Assembly: GCF_017948455.1 (NCBI RefSeq)
Contig: NZ_JAFFSU010000001.1
Coordinates: forward strand, 558,001 to 622,000
Length of the DNA: 64,000 bases
Reading direction: 5' to 3'
DNA from: Streptomyces sp. GESEQ-4
Lineage (GTDB): Bacteria; Actinomycetota; Actinomycetes; Streptomycetales; Streptomycetaceae
Below the pieces are notes generated by a model. The model was given only the letters and a program-made list of their open reading frames with translations, had not been told where the DNA came from and did not search any database. Shown here piece by piece: positions 53,655 to 61,604 of the stretch. Every line of letters begins with the position of its first letter. Within the stretch, counting starts at the first letter, position 1. Both the position numbers and the translations under genes were made by a program.

Positions 53655-55880
53655 TCACCGCTCCTTGACCAGCGCGGCGTAGGTGCCGCCCGCCGCAACC
53701 AGGGCGTCGTGCCGCCCGCGTTCCACGATCGTGCCGTGCTGGAGTACGACGATCTCGTCGCTGTCGCGCACGGTGCTGAGCCGGTGCGCGATGACCACGC
53801 AGGCGCAGCCGCGCTTGCGCAGGTTGTCCATCACCGTCAGCTCGGTCTCCGCGTCCAGGGCGCTGGTCACCTCGTCGAGGACGAGGATGCTCGGCCTGCG
53901 CACCAGCGCCCGCGCGATCTCCAGGCGTTGCCGCTGTCCGCCGGAGAAGTTCCGGCCGTCCTGCTCGACCCGGCTCTGGATCCCGCCCGGCCTGCGCATG
54001 ACGACGTCGTACAGCGCCGCGTCCCGCAGCGCGTCCACCACCGCCTCGTCCGGGATCGAGGGGTCCCACAGCGCCACGTTGTCCCGGACGGTGCCCTCGA
54101 AGAGGAAGACGTCCTGGTCGACGAAGGAGACGGAGGCGGCGAGTGCGCCGCGCGGGATGTCGTCGAGACGCTGTCCGTCGATGCGGATCACGCCGTCCCA
54201 GGGGGTGTAGAGGCCCGAGATGAGGCGGGACACCGTGGACTTGCCGCTGCCGGAGCCGCCGACCAGCGCGACCTGCTGGCCCGGGCCCACGGTCAGGTCG
54301 AAGCCGGTGAGCAGGGGCTTGTCGAGCGGGTTGTAGCCGAAGGTGATGTTCTGCAGCTCGACGTGTCCGTGCAGGCGGCGCGTCGAGTCGCCGGTGCCGG
54401 AGCGGCCGTAGAGCGGGTCGGCCTGGAAGTTCTCGACGTCCTTCAGACGGGCCACGTCGGCGGCGAAGTCCTGGATGCGGCCCGCGACGCCGTTGAGGCG
54501 GGTGATCGGGGCGGTGAAGCGGGTGACCAGCGCCTGGAAGGCGACCAGCAGGCCGACGGATATACCGCCCTCGACCGCCCGCATGCCGCCGATCCACAGG
54601 ATCAGCGCGCTGTTGAGGGTCGCGAGCGTCGGTGCGACCACGCCCAGCCAGGCGCTCGGCACGCCGAGTCGCTGCTGCTCCTCCAGCGTGGTGGCGTGCT
54701 GCCCGGCCCACTTGCGGAAGTAGCCGTCCTCACCGCCGGTCGCCTTCATCGTCTCGATCAACTGCAGGCCCGTGTACGCGGTGTTGGTGAGCCGGGCACT
54801 GTCCGCGCGCAACTTCGCCGTCCGGGTCGCGCGCAGCCGGATGACGACCCGCATCGCCACCAGGTTCAGCAGAGCGACGCCGATGCCGACGAAGGTGAGC
54901 TGGGGGTCGTACGTATAGAGGAGGATGGCGTAGAGGACCACCACCACCGCGTCCACGCCCGCCGCCGCGAGGTCGCGGGCCAGCGTCTCGGCCACCTGGT
55001 CGTTCGACTGGAGGCGCTGCACCAGGTCGGCCGGGCTGCGCTGGGAGAAGAACGTCACCGGCAGCCGCAGCAGATGGCGCAGGAAGCGGGCGCTGGAGAG
55101 CGTGGAGGAGATGATGCGGCCGCGCAGCAGGTTCGCCTGTTGCAGCCACGTCAGCACGAGCGTGAGCAGCACGCACGTCCCCATCGACGCGAACAGCACG
55201 CCGAGCAGGGACGTCTGGCCCCCGATGAGGAACATGTCGATGTACGTGCGGCTCAGCGCGGGCACCGACGCACCGACCACCACCAGCAGCAGGCTCGCCA
55301 GCACCGCGGCGGGCATCGTGCCCGCGGTGCCGCGCAGCCGGGCGGGCATCGCACCCAGGACGCCCGGCTTCCGGCCGCCCTTCGTGAACTCCTCGCCCGG
55401 CTCCATGACCAGGACGACGCCCGTGAAGCTGGAGTCGAAGTCCTCCATCGGCACGAAACGGCGGCCCTTGCCGGGGTCGTTGATGTACACCCCGCGGCGG
55501 CCGAGGCGGCGCCCCATGCCGTCGTAGACGACGTAGTGGTTGAACTCCCAGAACAGGATCGCGGGCGCCTTCACCTCGGCGAGGGCCGCGGTGTCCATCT
55601 GCATGCCCTTGGCCGTCAGGCCGTAACTGCGCGCCGCCTTCAGCAGGTTGCTGGCGCGCGAGCCGTCCCGGGACACGCCGCACGCGATGCGCAGTTCCTC
55701 CAGCGGGACATGCCGTCCGAAGTGGCCGAGCACCATGGCGAGGGAGGCGGCGCCACACTCGACGGCCTCCATCTGGAGCACGGTGGGCGTACGGACGCTC
55801 TTGCCCCGGCCCTTGGGCACCGGCCGGCGCTTCGGCGGCGCGGCCCGGCGCCTGCCGCGGGTCTCCTGTGCGGCGCTCAC
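53655..55880 (-). CDS. NHLM-type bacteriocin ABC transporter with C39 leader peptidase
   Basis: A 741-residue peptidase-containing ABC exporter. The N-terminal C39 domain (about 30-165) removes double-glycine leaders and has Cys42 in MEAVECGAASLAM, His115 in EFNHYVVYDG and Asp135 in VYINDPGKGRR. A transmembrane domain follows (about 185-470), then the ATPase (about 505-738) with GGSGSGKST, FSGGQRQR and ILVLDEVTSALD. GTG 55880 overlaps the HlyD stop (GTGA). This is the maturation and export protein for the GG-leader peptide encoded upstream in the same operon. Confidence 0.94.
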   Translation of the reverse strand: MSAAQETRGRRRAAPPKRRPVPKGRGKSVRTPTVLQMEAVECGAASLAMVLGHFGRHVPLEELRIACGVSRDGSRASNLLKAARSYGLTAKGMQMDTAALAEVKAPAILFWEFNHYVVYDGMGRRLGRRGVYINDPGKGRRFVPMEDFDSSFTGVVLVMEPGEEFTKGGRKPGVLGAMPARLRGTAGTMPAAVLASLLLVVVGASVPALSRTYIDMFLIGGQTSLLGVLFASMGTCVLLTLVLTWLQQANLLRGRIISSTLSSARFLRHLLRLPVTFFSQRSPADLVQRLQSNDQVAETLARDLAAAGVDAVVVVLYAILLYTYDPQLTFVGIGVALLNLVAMRVVIRLRATRTAKLRADSARLTNTAYTGLQLIETMKATGGEDGYFRKWAGQHATTLEEQQRLGVPSAWLGVVAPTLATLNSALILWIGGMRAVEGGISVGLLVAFQALVTRFTAPITRLNGVAGRIQDFAADVARLKDVENFQADPLYGRSGTGDSTRRLHGHVELQNITFGYNPLDKPLLTGFDLTVGPGQQVALVGGSGSGKSTVSRLISGLYTPWDGVIRIDGQRLDDIPRGALAASVSFVDQDVFLFEGTVRDNVALWDPSIPDEAVVDALRDAALYDVVMRRPGGIQSRVEQDGRNFSGGQRQRLEIARALVRRPSILVLDEVTSALDAETELTVMDNLRKRGCACVVIAHRLSTVRDSDEIVVLQHGTIVERGRHDALVAAGGTYAALVKER

Positions 55881-56683
55881 GGCAGCAGCCAATCCACGGG
55901 ACGCTGATCGTCCAGCCGGATCTGGCCTTCGGCCGAGGTCATGGAGGTGAGGGCGAACGGCGGACCGTCCGCGGACGACCACTTGTAGCCGCTCTTCGTG
56001 CTCTTCTTCTTGTCGAGCCTGACCAGCACGGCCACCGGCCTGCCGTCCTTGGTGAACTGCTCGCCCAACTGGCTGTCCCCGAGGAACGCGGCGATCTGCT
56101 GCGCCGACTGCGCGGAGCGGTCCACGGACTTCACATGGCCGCGCAGCACGCCGTACTCCTGGGTCGGCACGGACTGCACGGTGAGGTCGACGGTCGCGTT
56201 CTCGGGGATGGAGGCCGCGTTCTCGGCGGGCACGTACACCGTCGCGTACAGCGGGTCCTTGGCGCGGGCGACCTTCTCTACGGCGGCGACGTTCGCGCCG
56301 GTGGAGATGATCTGCCCGATGGTGGCGGCGAGCGCGGTGAGCCGGCCGGCGGCGATGGTGCGGACGACGGTGTCGCCCTCACTTGTACGGACCTTCAACA
56401 CCGGCGAGTTCGCGGGCAGCTGCTCGCCCTCCTCGGCGAGGATCGCGGTGACCTGGCCGGCGACCGGGCTCTGCAGGATGTAACTGCCCTGTCCGTGCGT
56501 GAGGATGGCGGGCGCGCTGACCGTGGAGGCCACCGAGCCGGTCACCGCCCATACCGAGGCGGCCGCCATGACGACCACCGTCACGGAGAGGACGAGCCAG
56601 CCCTGGGGGCGGGCGAAACGCACCGGAAGGTCGAGTTCCTCCGGCGATTGGAGCTTGGCGAGGGCCTGCTGGCGGAACTGCAC
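55877..56683 (-). CDS. HlyD-family periplasmic adaptor, NHLM secretion protein
   Basis: A 268-residue membrane-fusion-like protein. A short cytoplasmic start (QFRQQALAKLQSPEELDLPV) leads to one transmembrane helix (about 30-52, GWLVLSVTVVVMAAASVWAV). A lipoyl-like barrel follows (LQSPVAGQVTAILAEEGEQL and ATIGQIISTGANVAAVE). GTG 56683 is chosen because GAGGGA lies 7 bases upstream and the family starts with QFRQQ; starts at 56698 or 56704 are also open. It links precursor and ABC genes in the operon, after an attenuator hairpin. Confidence 0.9.
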   Translation of the reverse strand: MQFRQQALAKLQSPEELDLPVRFARPQGWLVLSVTVVVMAAASVWAVTGSVASTVSAPAILTHGQGSYILQSPVAGQVTAILAEEGEQLPANSPVLKVRTSEGDTVVRTIAAGRLTALAATIGQIISTGANVAAVEKVARAKDPLYATVYVPAENAASIPENATVDLTVQSVPTQEYGVLRGHVKSVDRSAQSAQQIAAFLGDSQLGEQFTKDGRPVAVLVRLDKKKSTKSGYKWSSADGPPFALTSMTSAEGQIRLDDQRPVDWLLP

Positions 56684-56750
56684 GGAACTTTCCCTCACCT
56701 GCAAACGACAACGGACCGGCTCTCCCGAACCGGCTGAAGGATGGCATCCG

Positions 56751-56785
56751 AGAGTCCCGGAACCGGTGTACGGCTCCGGGACTCT
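56751..56785 (-). terminator. Attenuator hairpin between precursor peptide and export genes
   Basis: AGAGTCCCGGA (56751-56761) and TCCGGGACTCT (56775-56785) form a perfect 11-bp stem with a 13-base loop, 16 bases after the precursor stop. In RiPP and bacteriocin operons such partial terminators keep precursor mRNA in excess over transporter mRNA. Confidence 0.8.
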
Positions 56786-56801
56786 ACGGAACAGGCTGCG
56801 A

Positions 56802-57017
56802 TCAGAGACCGGCGACCAGGCTGGTGACCGGCGCGGTGTTCAGGCCGGTGGCGCCCTCGACGGTGCCGACGACCGTGTCGACCAGGCCGGAAACCGGAGC
56901 AATGCCGTCCACGATGCCGGTGACGGTGCCAAGGGCGTTCACGGACAGACCGCCGGAGACGTTGTCCAGCTCGGCGTCGGAGATCTCGACGGTCTCAACC
57001 TGGGGGGTGGAGTTCAT
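56802..57017 (-). CDS. Double-glycine leader precursor peptide, cysteine-free core
   Basis: A 71-residue peptide. The leader (residues 1-23, ending SDAELDNVSGG) is a canonical GG leader with the ELDxVxGG pattern of C39-processed peptides. The 48-residue core starts LSVNALGTVTG. It contains no Cys, Lys, Arg or aromatic residue, is rich in Gly, Val, Thr and Ala, carries three acidic residues and shows GxxxG steps (GIVDG, GTVEG). ATG 57017 follows AAGGGAAG at about 8 bases. Without Cys it cannot form lanthionine. No modification enzyme is encoded nearby. It is probably exported as an unmodified peptide, like a class IIb bacteriocin or a structural or signal peptide. Confidence 0.85.
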   Translation of the reverse strand: MNSTPQVETVEISDAELDNVSGGLSVNALGTVTGIVDGIAPVSGLVDTVVGTVEGATGLNTAPVTSLVAGL

Positions 57018-57475
57018 GATGGAACTTCCCTTCATATGGATATCTCACAAGGGGGGAGCGGCCCCCTTCTGGGGGACAGACCGAAGGCCGCGAACCGCAG
57101 GTGCCGGGCACCCGTTTCCGGGGTCCCTTCGCGGCCCCCGCGGTGCAACGGATCAAAGCACGCGGCCACCGTGGGCTTCCAATCAACCAGTGGCCTCACC
57201 AGGACACTTGAGTCCCACACGCCCCGTTCCGTGCAGGCGTGCGCACGGCTCGGCGGCGAGTTCTTCACATCCGGCACCGCATTGGCGCGCGCGACCCCCT
57301 TCCGGTCGCGCGGCAGAATCCGACACTCCGGCCACAAAGGCGTGCCGTGGGGCGCGGGCATGTGCAGAACCCTCGACCACGGTGACTTGGTTGCGTATTC
57401 AATGTGCAGATTCGCTGAAGCCGGGATTCCGATCGTGATTTCAAGCAGACCGTAATTGATCGAATACTGAACGTG
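57018..57475. other. Upstream region of the precursor peptide, 458 bp
   Basis: No convincing gene. It holds the leader and promoter of the export operon. A CCCCC-TTCT-GGGGG hairpin lies at 57062-57075 and a GGTGCC-G-GGCACC dyad at 57100-57112. The stretch 57370-57475 is less GC-rich, as expected for a promoter, and follows the stop of the 54-residue peptide gene. Confidence 0.4.
57100..57112. promoter_or_regulatory. GGTGCC-G-GGCACC dyad upstream of the precursor gene
   Basis: A perfect 6-1-6 palindrome about 83-95 bp before the precursor start, a fitting operator position. No matching regulator can be named. Confidence 0.35.
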
Positions 57476-57640
57476 TCAGGCCAGTAGGGCGCACGTGCCG
57501 GCGCACGCCATCCGGCGGCCCAGCCTGGGCACCACCGATTCGATCAAGCCATCCGCGCCGGTCACCGCGCGCTGGAACGACGTGGACTGCTGCACCGTCG
57601 TCATCGCGCGGTGGTCGCCCAACGTCTGGCTCATCGTCAT
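57476..57640 (-). CDS. 54-residue cysteine-containing peptide of unknown function
   Basis: An open frame of 54 codons, 51 of which end in G or C, so it is very likely translated. The ATG at 57640 has GGGAG about 10 bases upstream. The peptide begins TMSQTLGDHRAMTTVQQSTS, has a middle GADGLIESVVPRLGRR and ends MACAGTCALLA with two cysteines three residues apart. No signal peptide or GG site. It is on the same strand as the export operon, 458 bp upstream of the precursor gene, and divergent from the secreted protease. A RiPP-like precursor with a dibasic GRR site is possible; not recognised. Confidence 0.65.
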   Translation of the reverse strand: MTMSQTLGDHRAMTTVQQSTSFQRAVTGADGLIESVVPRLGRRMACAGTCALLA

Positions 57641-57811
57641 ATGGGGTGTTGCTCCCGGCGCCCGCGCGTGGGACGCCGACCGTGGCCGAATCGCCGTGGC
57701 CCGTAAGCGGAATTGAACGCCCCGAGCGCCCGCTGCGTACCCATGGCCATCCAGGCGCCCCAACAGTTGCCGCACGGCAGCACAGACCCCGTCCCCGGGA
57801 GGTCGAGAAGT

Positions 57812-59137
57812 TTGAGTCACAAGCGAATTCCGAAGCGCAAGGCCGCGATAGCGGCGGGCAGCATCGTGGCGCTCGGCGCGGCCGCGATTCTGCTGCCCAA
57901 CGCCAACGCGTCCCAGGACGGCGCGTCGGACGGCGCCGCGCCCAAGACTCTGAAGGCGGCGGACGCCTCGGACCTCGCCTCGCAGCTCGCCGGGCTGCTC
58001 GGCGACGCCTTCGCCGGCTCCTACTACGACGAAGCCGACCAGCAGCTGGTCGTCAACGTGGTCGGCGGCGACAACAACAACGTGATCGTGGAGGCCAAGA
58101 AGGCCGGCGCGGAGGTCCGCGAGGTCGACAACAGCATGGCCGAGCTGGAGTCCGGTGCGGCGACGCTGAAGTCCGAGGCGACCATCCCGGGCACGGCCTG
58201 GGCCGTCGACCCGCGCACCAACAAGATCCAGGTCACCGCCGACTCCACGGTCACCGGCGCCAGTTGGGACAGACTGGAGTCGACCGTCCAGGACCTGGGC
58301 GGAGACATGGCGACCATCAAGAAGTCCGCCGGCACCTTCAAGACGTTCGCGTCGGGCGGCGACGCCATCTTCGCCGACGGCTCGCGCTGCTCCCTCGGCT
58401 TCAACGTCACCGCGGGCGACGGCACCCCCGCCTTCCTCACCGCGGGGCACTGCGGGGTCGCGGCCGAGGCGTGGTCGGACTCCGAGGCCGGGGCGCCGAT
58501 CGCCACCGTCGACCAGGCCGTCTTCCCCGGCGAGGGCGACTTCGCGCTCGTCAAGTACGACGACCCGGCGACCGAGGCCCCGAGCGAGGTCAACCTCGGC
58601 GACCAGACCGTCCCGATCGTCCAGGCCGCGGAAGCCGCCGTCGGTCAGGAAGTCTTCCGGATGGGCAGCACCACCGGCCTCGCCGACGGCACCGTCACCG
58701 GCCTCAACGCCACGGTGAACTACCCGGAGGGCACCGTCACCGGGCTCATCCAGACCGACGTCTGCGCCGAGCCCGGCGACAGCGGCGGCTCGATGTTCAC
58801 CCAGGACGGCAGCGCCATCGGCCTGACCTCCGGCGGCAGCGGTGACTGCACCGTCGGCGGCGAGACGTTCTTCCAGCCGGTCACCACCGCCCTGGAAGCG
58901 GTCGGCGCGACCCTCGGCGACGCGGCGGGCGGCGGCGCGGGCGCCGGCGACGAAGCGGGCGCGGGCGAGGACGCCGGTGCCGGTGAAGACGCCGGAGCGG
59001 GCGAGGAAGCGGGCGCCGGTGAGGAAGCCGGTGCCGGTGAAGAGGCCGGAGCGGGCGAGGAAGCCGGTGCCGGCAACGCCGAGGGCACGGGCAACGGCCT
59101 CGGCGAGATCGTCGGCAACGGCGTCGGCGTGAACTGA
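57812..59137 (+). CDS. Secreted S1-family (streptogrisin-like) serine protease with acidic repeat tail
   Basis: A 441-residue preproenzyme. The signal (SHKRIPKRKAAIAAGSIVAL, cleavage near NANA) is followed by a pro-region (about 33-185) and the chymotrypsin-fold domain (about 186-370). The triad is His213 (TAGHCG), Asp243 (GEGDFALV) and Ser324 (PGDSGGS). Cysteine pairs flank the His and Ser regions. From about 370 the sequence is a Gly/Ala/Glu repeat (AGAGEE units, encoded at about 58935-59080) and a Gly/Asn-rich end. The TTG at 57812 is chosen because GGGAGG precedes it and related proteases begin there; GTG/ATG alternatives upstream lack a ribosome site. Confidence 0.9.
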   Translation: MSHKRIPKRKAAIAAGSIVALGAAAILLPNANASQDGASDGAAPKTLKAADASDLASQLAGLLGDAFAGSYYDEADQQLVVNVVGGDNNNVIVEAKKAGAEVREVDNSMAELESGAATLKSEATIPGTAWAVDPRTNKIQVTADSTVTGASWDRLESTVQDLGGDMATIKKSAGTFKTFASGGDAIFADGSRCSLGFNVTAGDGTPAFLTAGHCGVAAEAWSDSEAGAPIATVDQAVFPGEGDFALVKYDDPATEAPSEVNLGDQTVPIVQAAEAAVGQEVFRMGSTTGLADGTVTGLNATVNYPEGTVTGLIQTDVCAEPGDSGGSMFTQDGSAIGLTSGGSGDCTVGGETFFQPVTTALEAVGATLGDAAGGGAGAGDEAGAGEDAGAGEDAGAGEEAGAGEEAGAGEEAGAGEEAGAGNAEGTGNGLGEIVGNGVGVN

Positions 59138-59179
59138 CGCACCGATTCCGGCGGCGTGAACTGACACACCGATTCCGGC
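59126..59179 (+). repeat. 27-bp tandem duplication at the protease stop codon
   Basis: A 27-base unit (beginning GGCGTGAACTGAC) occurs twice, 59126-59152 and 59153-59179, with one base changed. The first copy carries the protease stop; the second repeats the GTGAACTGA end outside the gene. A recent duplication. Confidence 0.8.
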
Positions 59180-59211
59180 GCACGGATCCGAGCAGATCCG
59201 CAGGAACGTGG

Positions 59212-59237
59212 TCCGGCCCTCCGGCGGGAGGGCCGGA
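59212..59237 (+). terminator. Hairpin terminator after the protease gene
   Basis: TCCGGCCCTCC (59212-59222) pairs with GGAGGGCCGGA (59227-59237): 11-bp stem and GGCG loop between convergent genes. Confidence 0.82.
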
Positions 59238-59289
59238 TCGCCTGTGTGTGGGGCCGGATCGCCCCTGCGTCGGGGATCGTTGAAGTCCC

Positions 59290-61431
59290 TCACTCCCGCG
59301 CCCGCAACAGCAGCAGCGCCACGTCGTCCAGCCGTTCCTCGGTCGTCGCGCTTCGCTCCACCAGGCGGTCCGCCAGTTCGTCCAGGGGCAGGTCGCCGGC
59401 CTCGCCGAGCCGTTGCCCGAGATCGGCGAGGGCGTCCTCGATGTCGATGCCGGGGGATTCGATCAGCCCGTCGGTGTACAGGACGAGGACACAGCCGGGG
59501 GCGAGGTCGACCTCCGTCGTCGGATACGTGGCCGACGCGTCGATGCCAAGGAGCGGACCGCCCGCCAGGTCGAGCACACGGACCCGGCCGTCCGCCCGGC
59601 GCAGCAGCGGCGGCGGATGCCCCGCCCGCGCCATCACGGCCCGCCCGCGCGCGGGATCGAGCCGCAGATACAGACAGCTGGCGAACAGATCGGCGCCCAG
59701 GTCGATCATCAGCCGGTTGGTGCTGCGCATGACCTCCTCGGGAGCCTGCCCGACGGCCGTGTACGCACGTACGGCCGTACGGAGCTGCCCCATCAGCCCC
59801 GCCGCCGTGACGTTGTGCCCCTGCACGTCCCCGATCACCGCGGCGGCCAGCGGCAGGCTGGGCACCAGGTCGTAGAAGTCGCCGCCGATCTCCATGCCCT
59901 GGGTCGCGGGCAGATAGCGTGCGGCGGCGTCGATACCGGGCAGCTGCGGCAGCGAGTGCGGCAGCAGCGCCGCCTGCAGTCCGTGGGCGAGCTGGTGCTT
60001 GGCGTCGTAGAGCAGGGCCCGCTCCAGCGCCTGCGCGATCAGCCCGCCCAGACTGTTGAGCACCGCACGCTCGTCGGCGGGGAAGGGGTGCGGCTCGGCA
60101 TAGGCGAGCACACAGGTGCCCACTGGCCGGCCGGAGGCGATCAGCGGCAGATACGCCCAGGCAGCGAAGCCGTCCGGGGTCGCCTGCCGCAGCGGGTACA
60201 GGCGCTCCAGCTGCTCCCGGGACTCGAAGAACGCGGGCACCCCGGTGGTCAGGGCGTGGGTGCCCGGCGTCCGCTCGGTCATCGGCAGTCCGTCGAACCG
60301 CTCCACGATGTCCGGATCCGGGTAGCCGCGATGCCCCAGCACATGCAGCCGGCCGCCGCGCGAGCCGAGGAGCACCAGGGCCTGGCAGCCCACGGCAGGC
60401 GCGATCTCGTCGGCGACCAGCTGCACCACGTCCTGCACGCTCACCGCCTCGGTGAGCGCGCCGGCCAGACTCAGCACCTGGGAGATGGTGACCAGCCGGG
60501 CCGGCGCACCACCCGGCTTCGGCCCGGCCCTGCTCATCTCGGCCACGGCCCGCGCCCGGTTGATGCGCACGCTCAGCCCGGTCGTGCTCGGATACAGCCG
60601 GAACGACAGCCAGTCACCCGGCGGACGCAGCGCCACGAACGACGTGGACTGCTGGCTGAACAGCGCCGCCCGGTAGCGGTCCTCGTACACCGGGTCGTTC
60701 AGCCAGGGCACCGCCGCCCACAGCTGCGTGCCCAGCAGCCCGCTCACCGGCTTCCCGATCAGCTCGGCGGCCGCCGCGTTGGCGAAGCAGATACGGCCGT
60801 GCAGATCGAGCGAGCACAGGCCGTACGGCAGCCGCGCCACCATCCGCGCCGCTTCGACCGTGCCGAGCGTGCCGGCCGCCCCGCCGAGCAGCGGCGCCGA
60901 CAGCAGATCCGGCTCGGGATGCGGCGGGCGGTTGTCCTGCACGGCCCGCTCCAGCCGTACCGCGAGCCGGTCGCAGGCGGCCGTCAGGTGGTCCCGCTCC
61001 CGGTCGGACAGCTGAGGCGCATGCGCCCCGGGCCAGGTCACGAACACGGCCCCGTACTGGGTGGTCGGCGTCGCCACCGGCAGCGCCGCCAGCGCGAACG
61101 GGTACGGGAGCACCACGGCGATGCGCGGATAGCGGCGTGCCATGTCCTCCTCGCCGGCGATCCAGACCAGCCGCCGCTCCCGCAGTGCGTCCGCCACCGG
61201 GATGGGGGCGCTCAGGCCGACCCGCTCCCACGGGGCGGCGAACGCCCGGGGCAGCCCCGCCATGACCGCCATCTCCAGCACCGGCTCGTCGGCGGCCAGC
61301 AGATACACCGCGCCGGAGTGCGCGTGCACCTCGTCCATCATCGAGGCCAGCGCGAGCGACAGCAGCGGTCGGCCGACCCGCGTTCTGGCGGCCGCCGGCG
61401 CCTGTGCGGGCGGCTGCTGCCCCTCGGACAC
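59290..61431 (-). CDS. GAF-PAS-GAF SpoIIE-type PP2C phosphatase
   Basis: A 713-residue cytoplasmic phosphatase. An N-terminal GAF-like domain (about 25-165) precedes a PAS domain (about 195-310, GLCSLDLHGRICFANAAAAE), a second GAF (about 325-480) and the SpoIIE phosphatase domain (about 500-712). Metal motifs are intact: GGDFYDLVP, IGDVQGHN, YTDGLIES, LDDVALLLL. It has no C-terminal ATPase, unlike the proteins at 26087 and 61605. GTG 61431 has GAGGAGG 7 bases upstream. It should dephosphorylate a STAS-type protein. Divergent from another phosphatase of the family. Confidence 0.92.
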   Translation of the reverse strand: MSEGQQPPAQAPAAARTRVGRPLLSLALASMMDEVHAHSGAVYLLAADEPVLEMAVMAGLPRAFAAPWERVGLSAPIPVADALRERRLVWIAGEEDMARRYPRIAVVLPYPFALAALPVATPTTQYGAVFVTWPGAHAPQLSDRERDHLTAACDRLAVRLERAVQDNRPPHPEPDLLSAPLLGGAAGTLGTVEAARMVARLPYGLCSLDLHGRICFANAAAAELIGKPVSGLLGTQLWAAVPWLNDPVYEDRYRAALFSQQSTSFVALRPPGDWLSFRLYPSTTGLSVRINRARAVAEMSRAGPKPGGAPARLVTISQVLSLAGALTEAVSVQDVVQLVADEIAPAVGCQALVLLGSRGGRLHVLGHRGYPDPDIVERFDGLPMTERTPGTHALTTGVPAFFESREQLERLYPLRQATPDGFAAWAYLPLIASGRPVGTCVLAYAEPHPFPADERAVLNSLGGLIAQALERALLYDAKHQLAHGLQAALLPHSLPQLPGIDAAARYLPATQGMEIGGDFYDLVPSLPLAAAVIGDVQGHNVTAAGLMGQLRTAVRAYTAVGQAPEEVMRSTNRLMIDLGADLFASCLYLRLDPARGRAVMARAGHPPPLLRRADGRVRVLDLAGGPLLGIDASATYPTTEVDLAPGCVLVLYTDGLIESPGIDIEDALADLGQRLGEAGDLPLDELADRLVERSATTEERLDDVALLLLRARE

Positions 61432-61604
61432 GCCGACCACCTCCTCGCAGGGCCGCGCGGACGGGTTCCCGGGATCAAATCTCTCTCCTGCCGGGCCGTC
61501 GCGCACGGCGAGCGCCCCACGAAGCCGGGCGCGGCACGCGCAGGGGAGGGCGCGTAGCCACCGAACCGTCACAGGGGCTGCGCACGCGCCCCATACGCGC
61601 TGTA

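Noticed and set aside
56802..57017. Reading the precursor as a lanthipeptide
   Set aside because: The core has no cysteine and no lanthionine synthetase gene is present, so thioether rings cannot form.
57641..59293. The long frame upstream of the 54-residue peptide
   Set aside because: It is antisense to the protease gene; only the last 54 codons, outside the protease, have a start, ribosome site and coding bias of their own.
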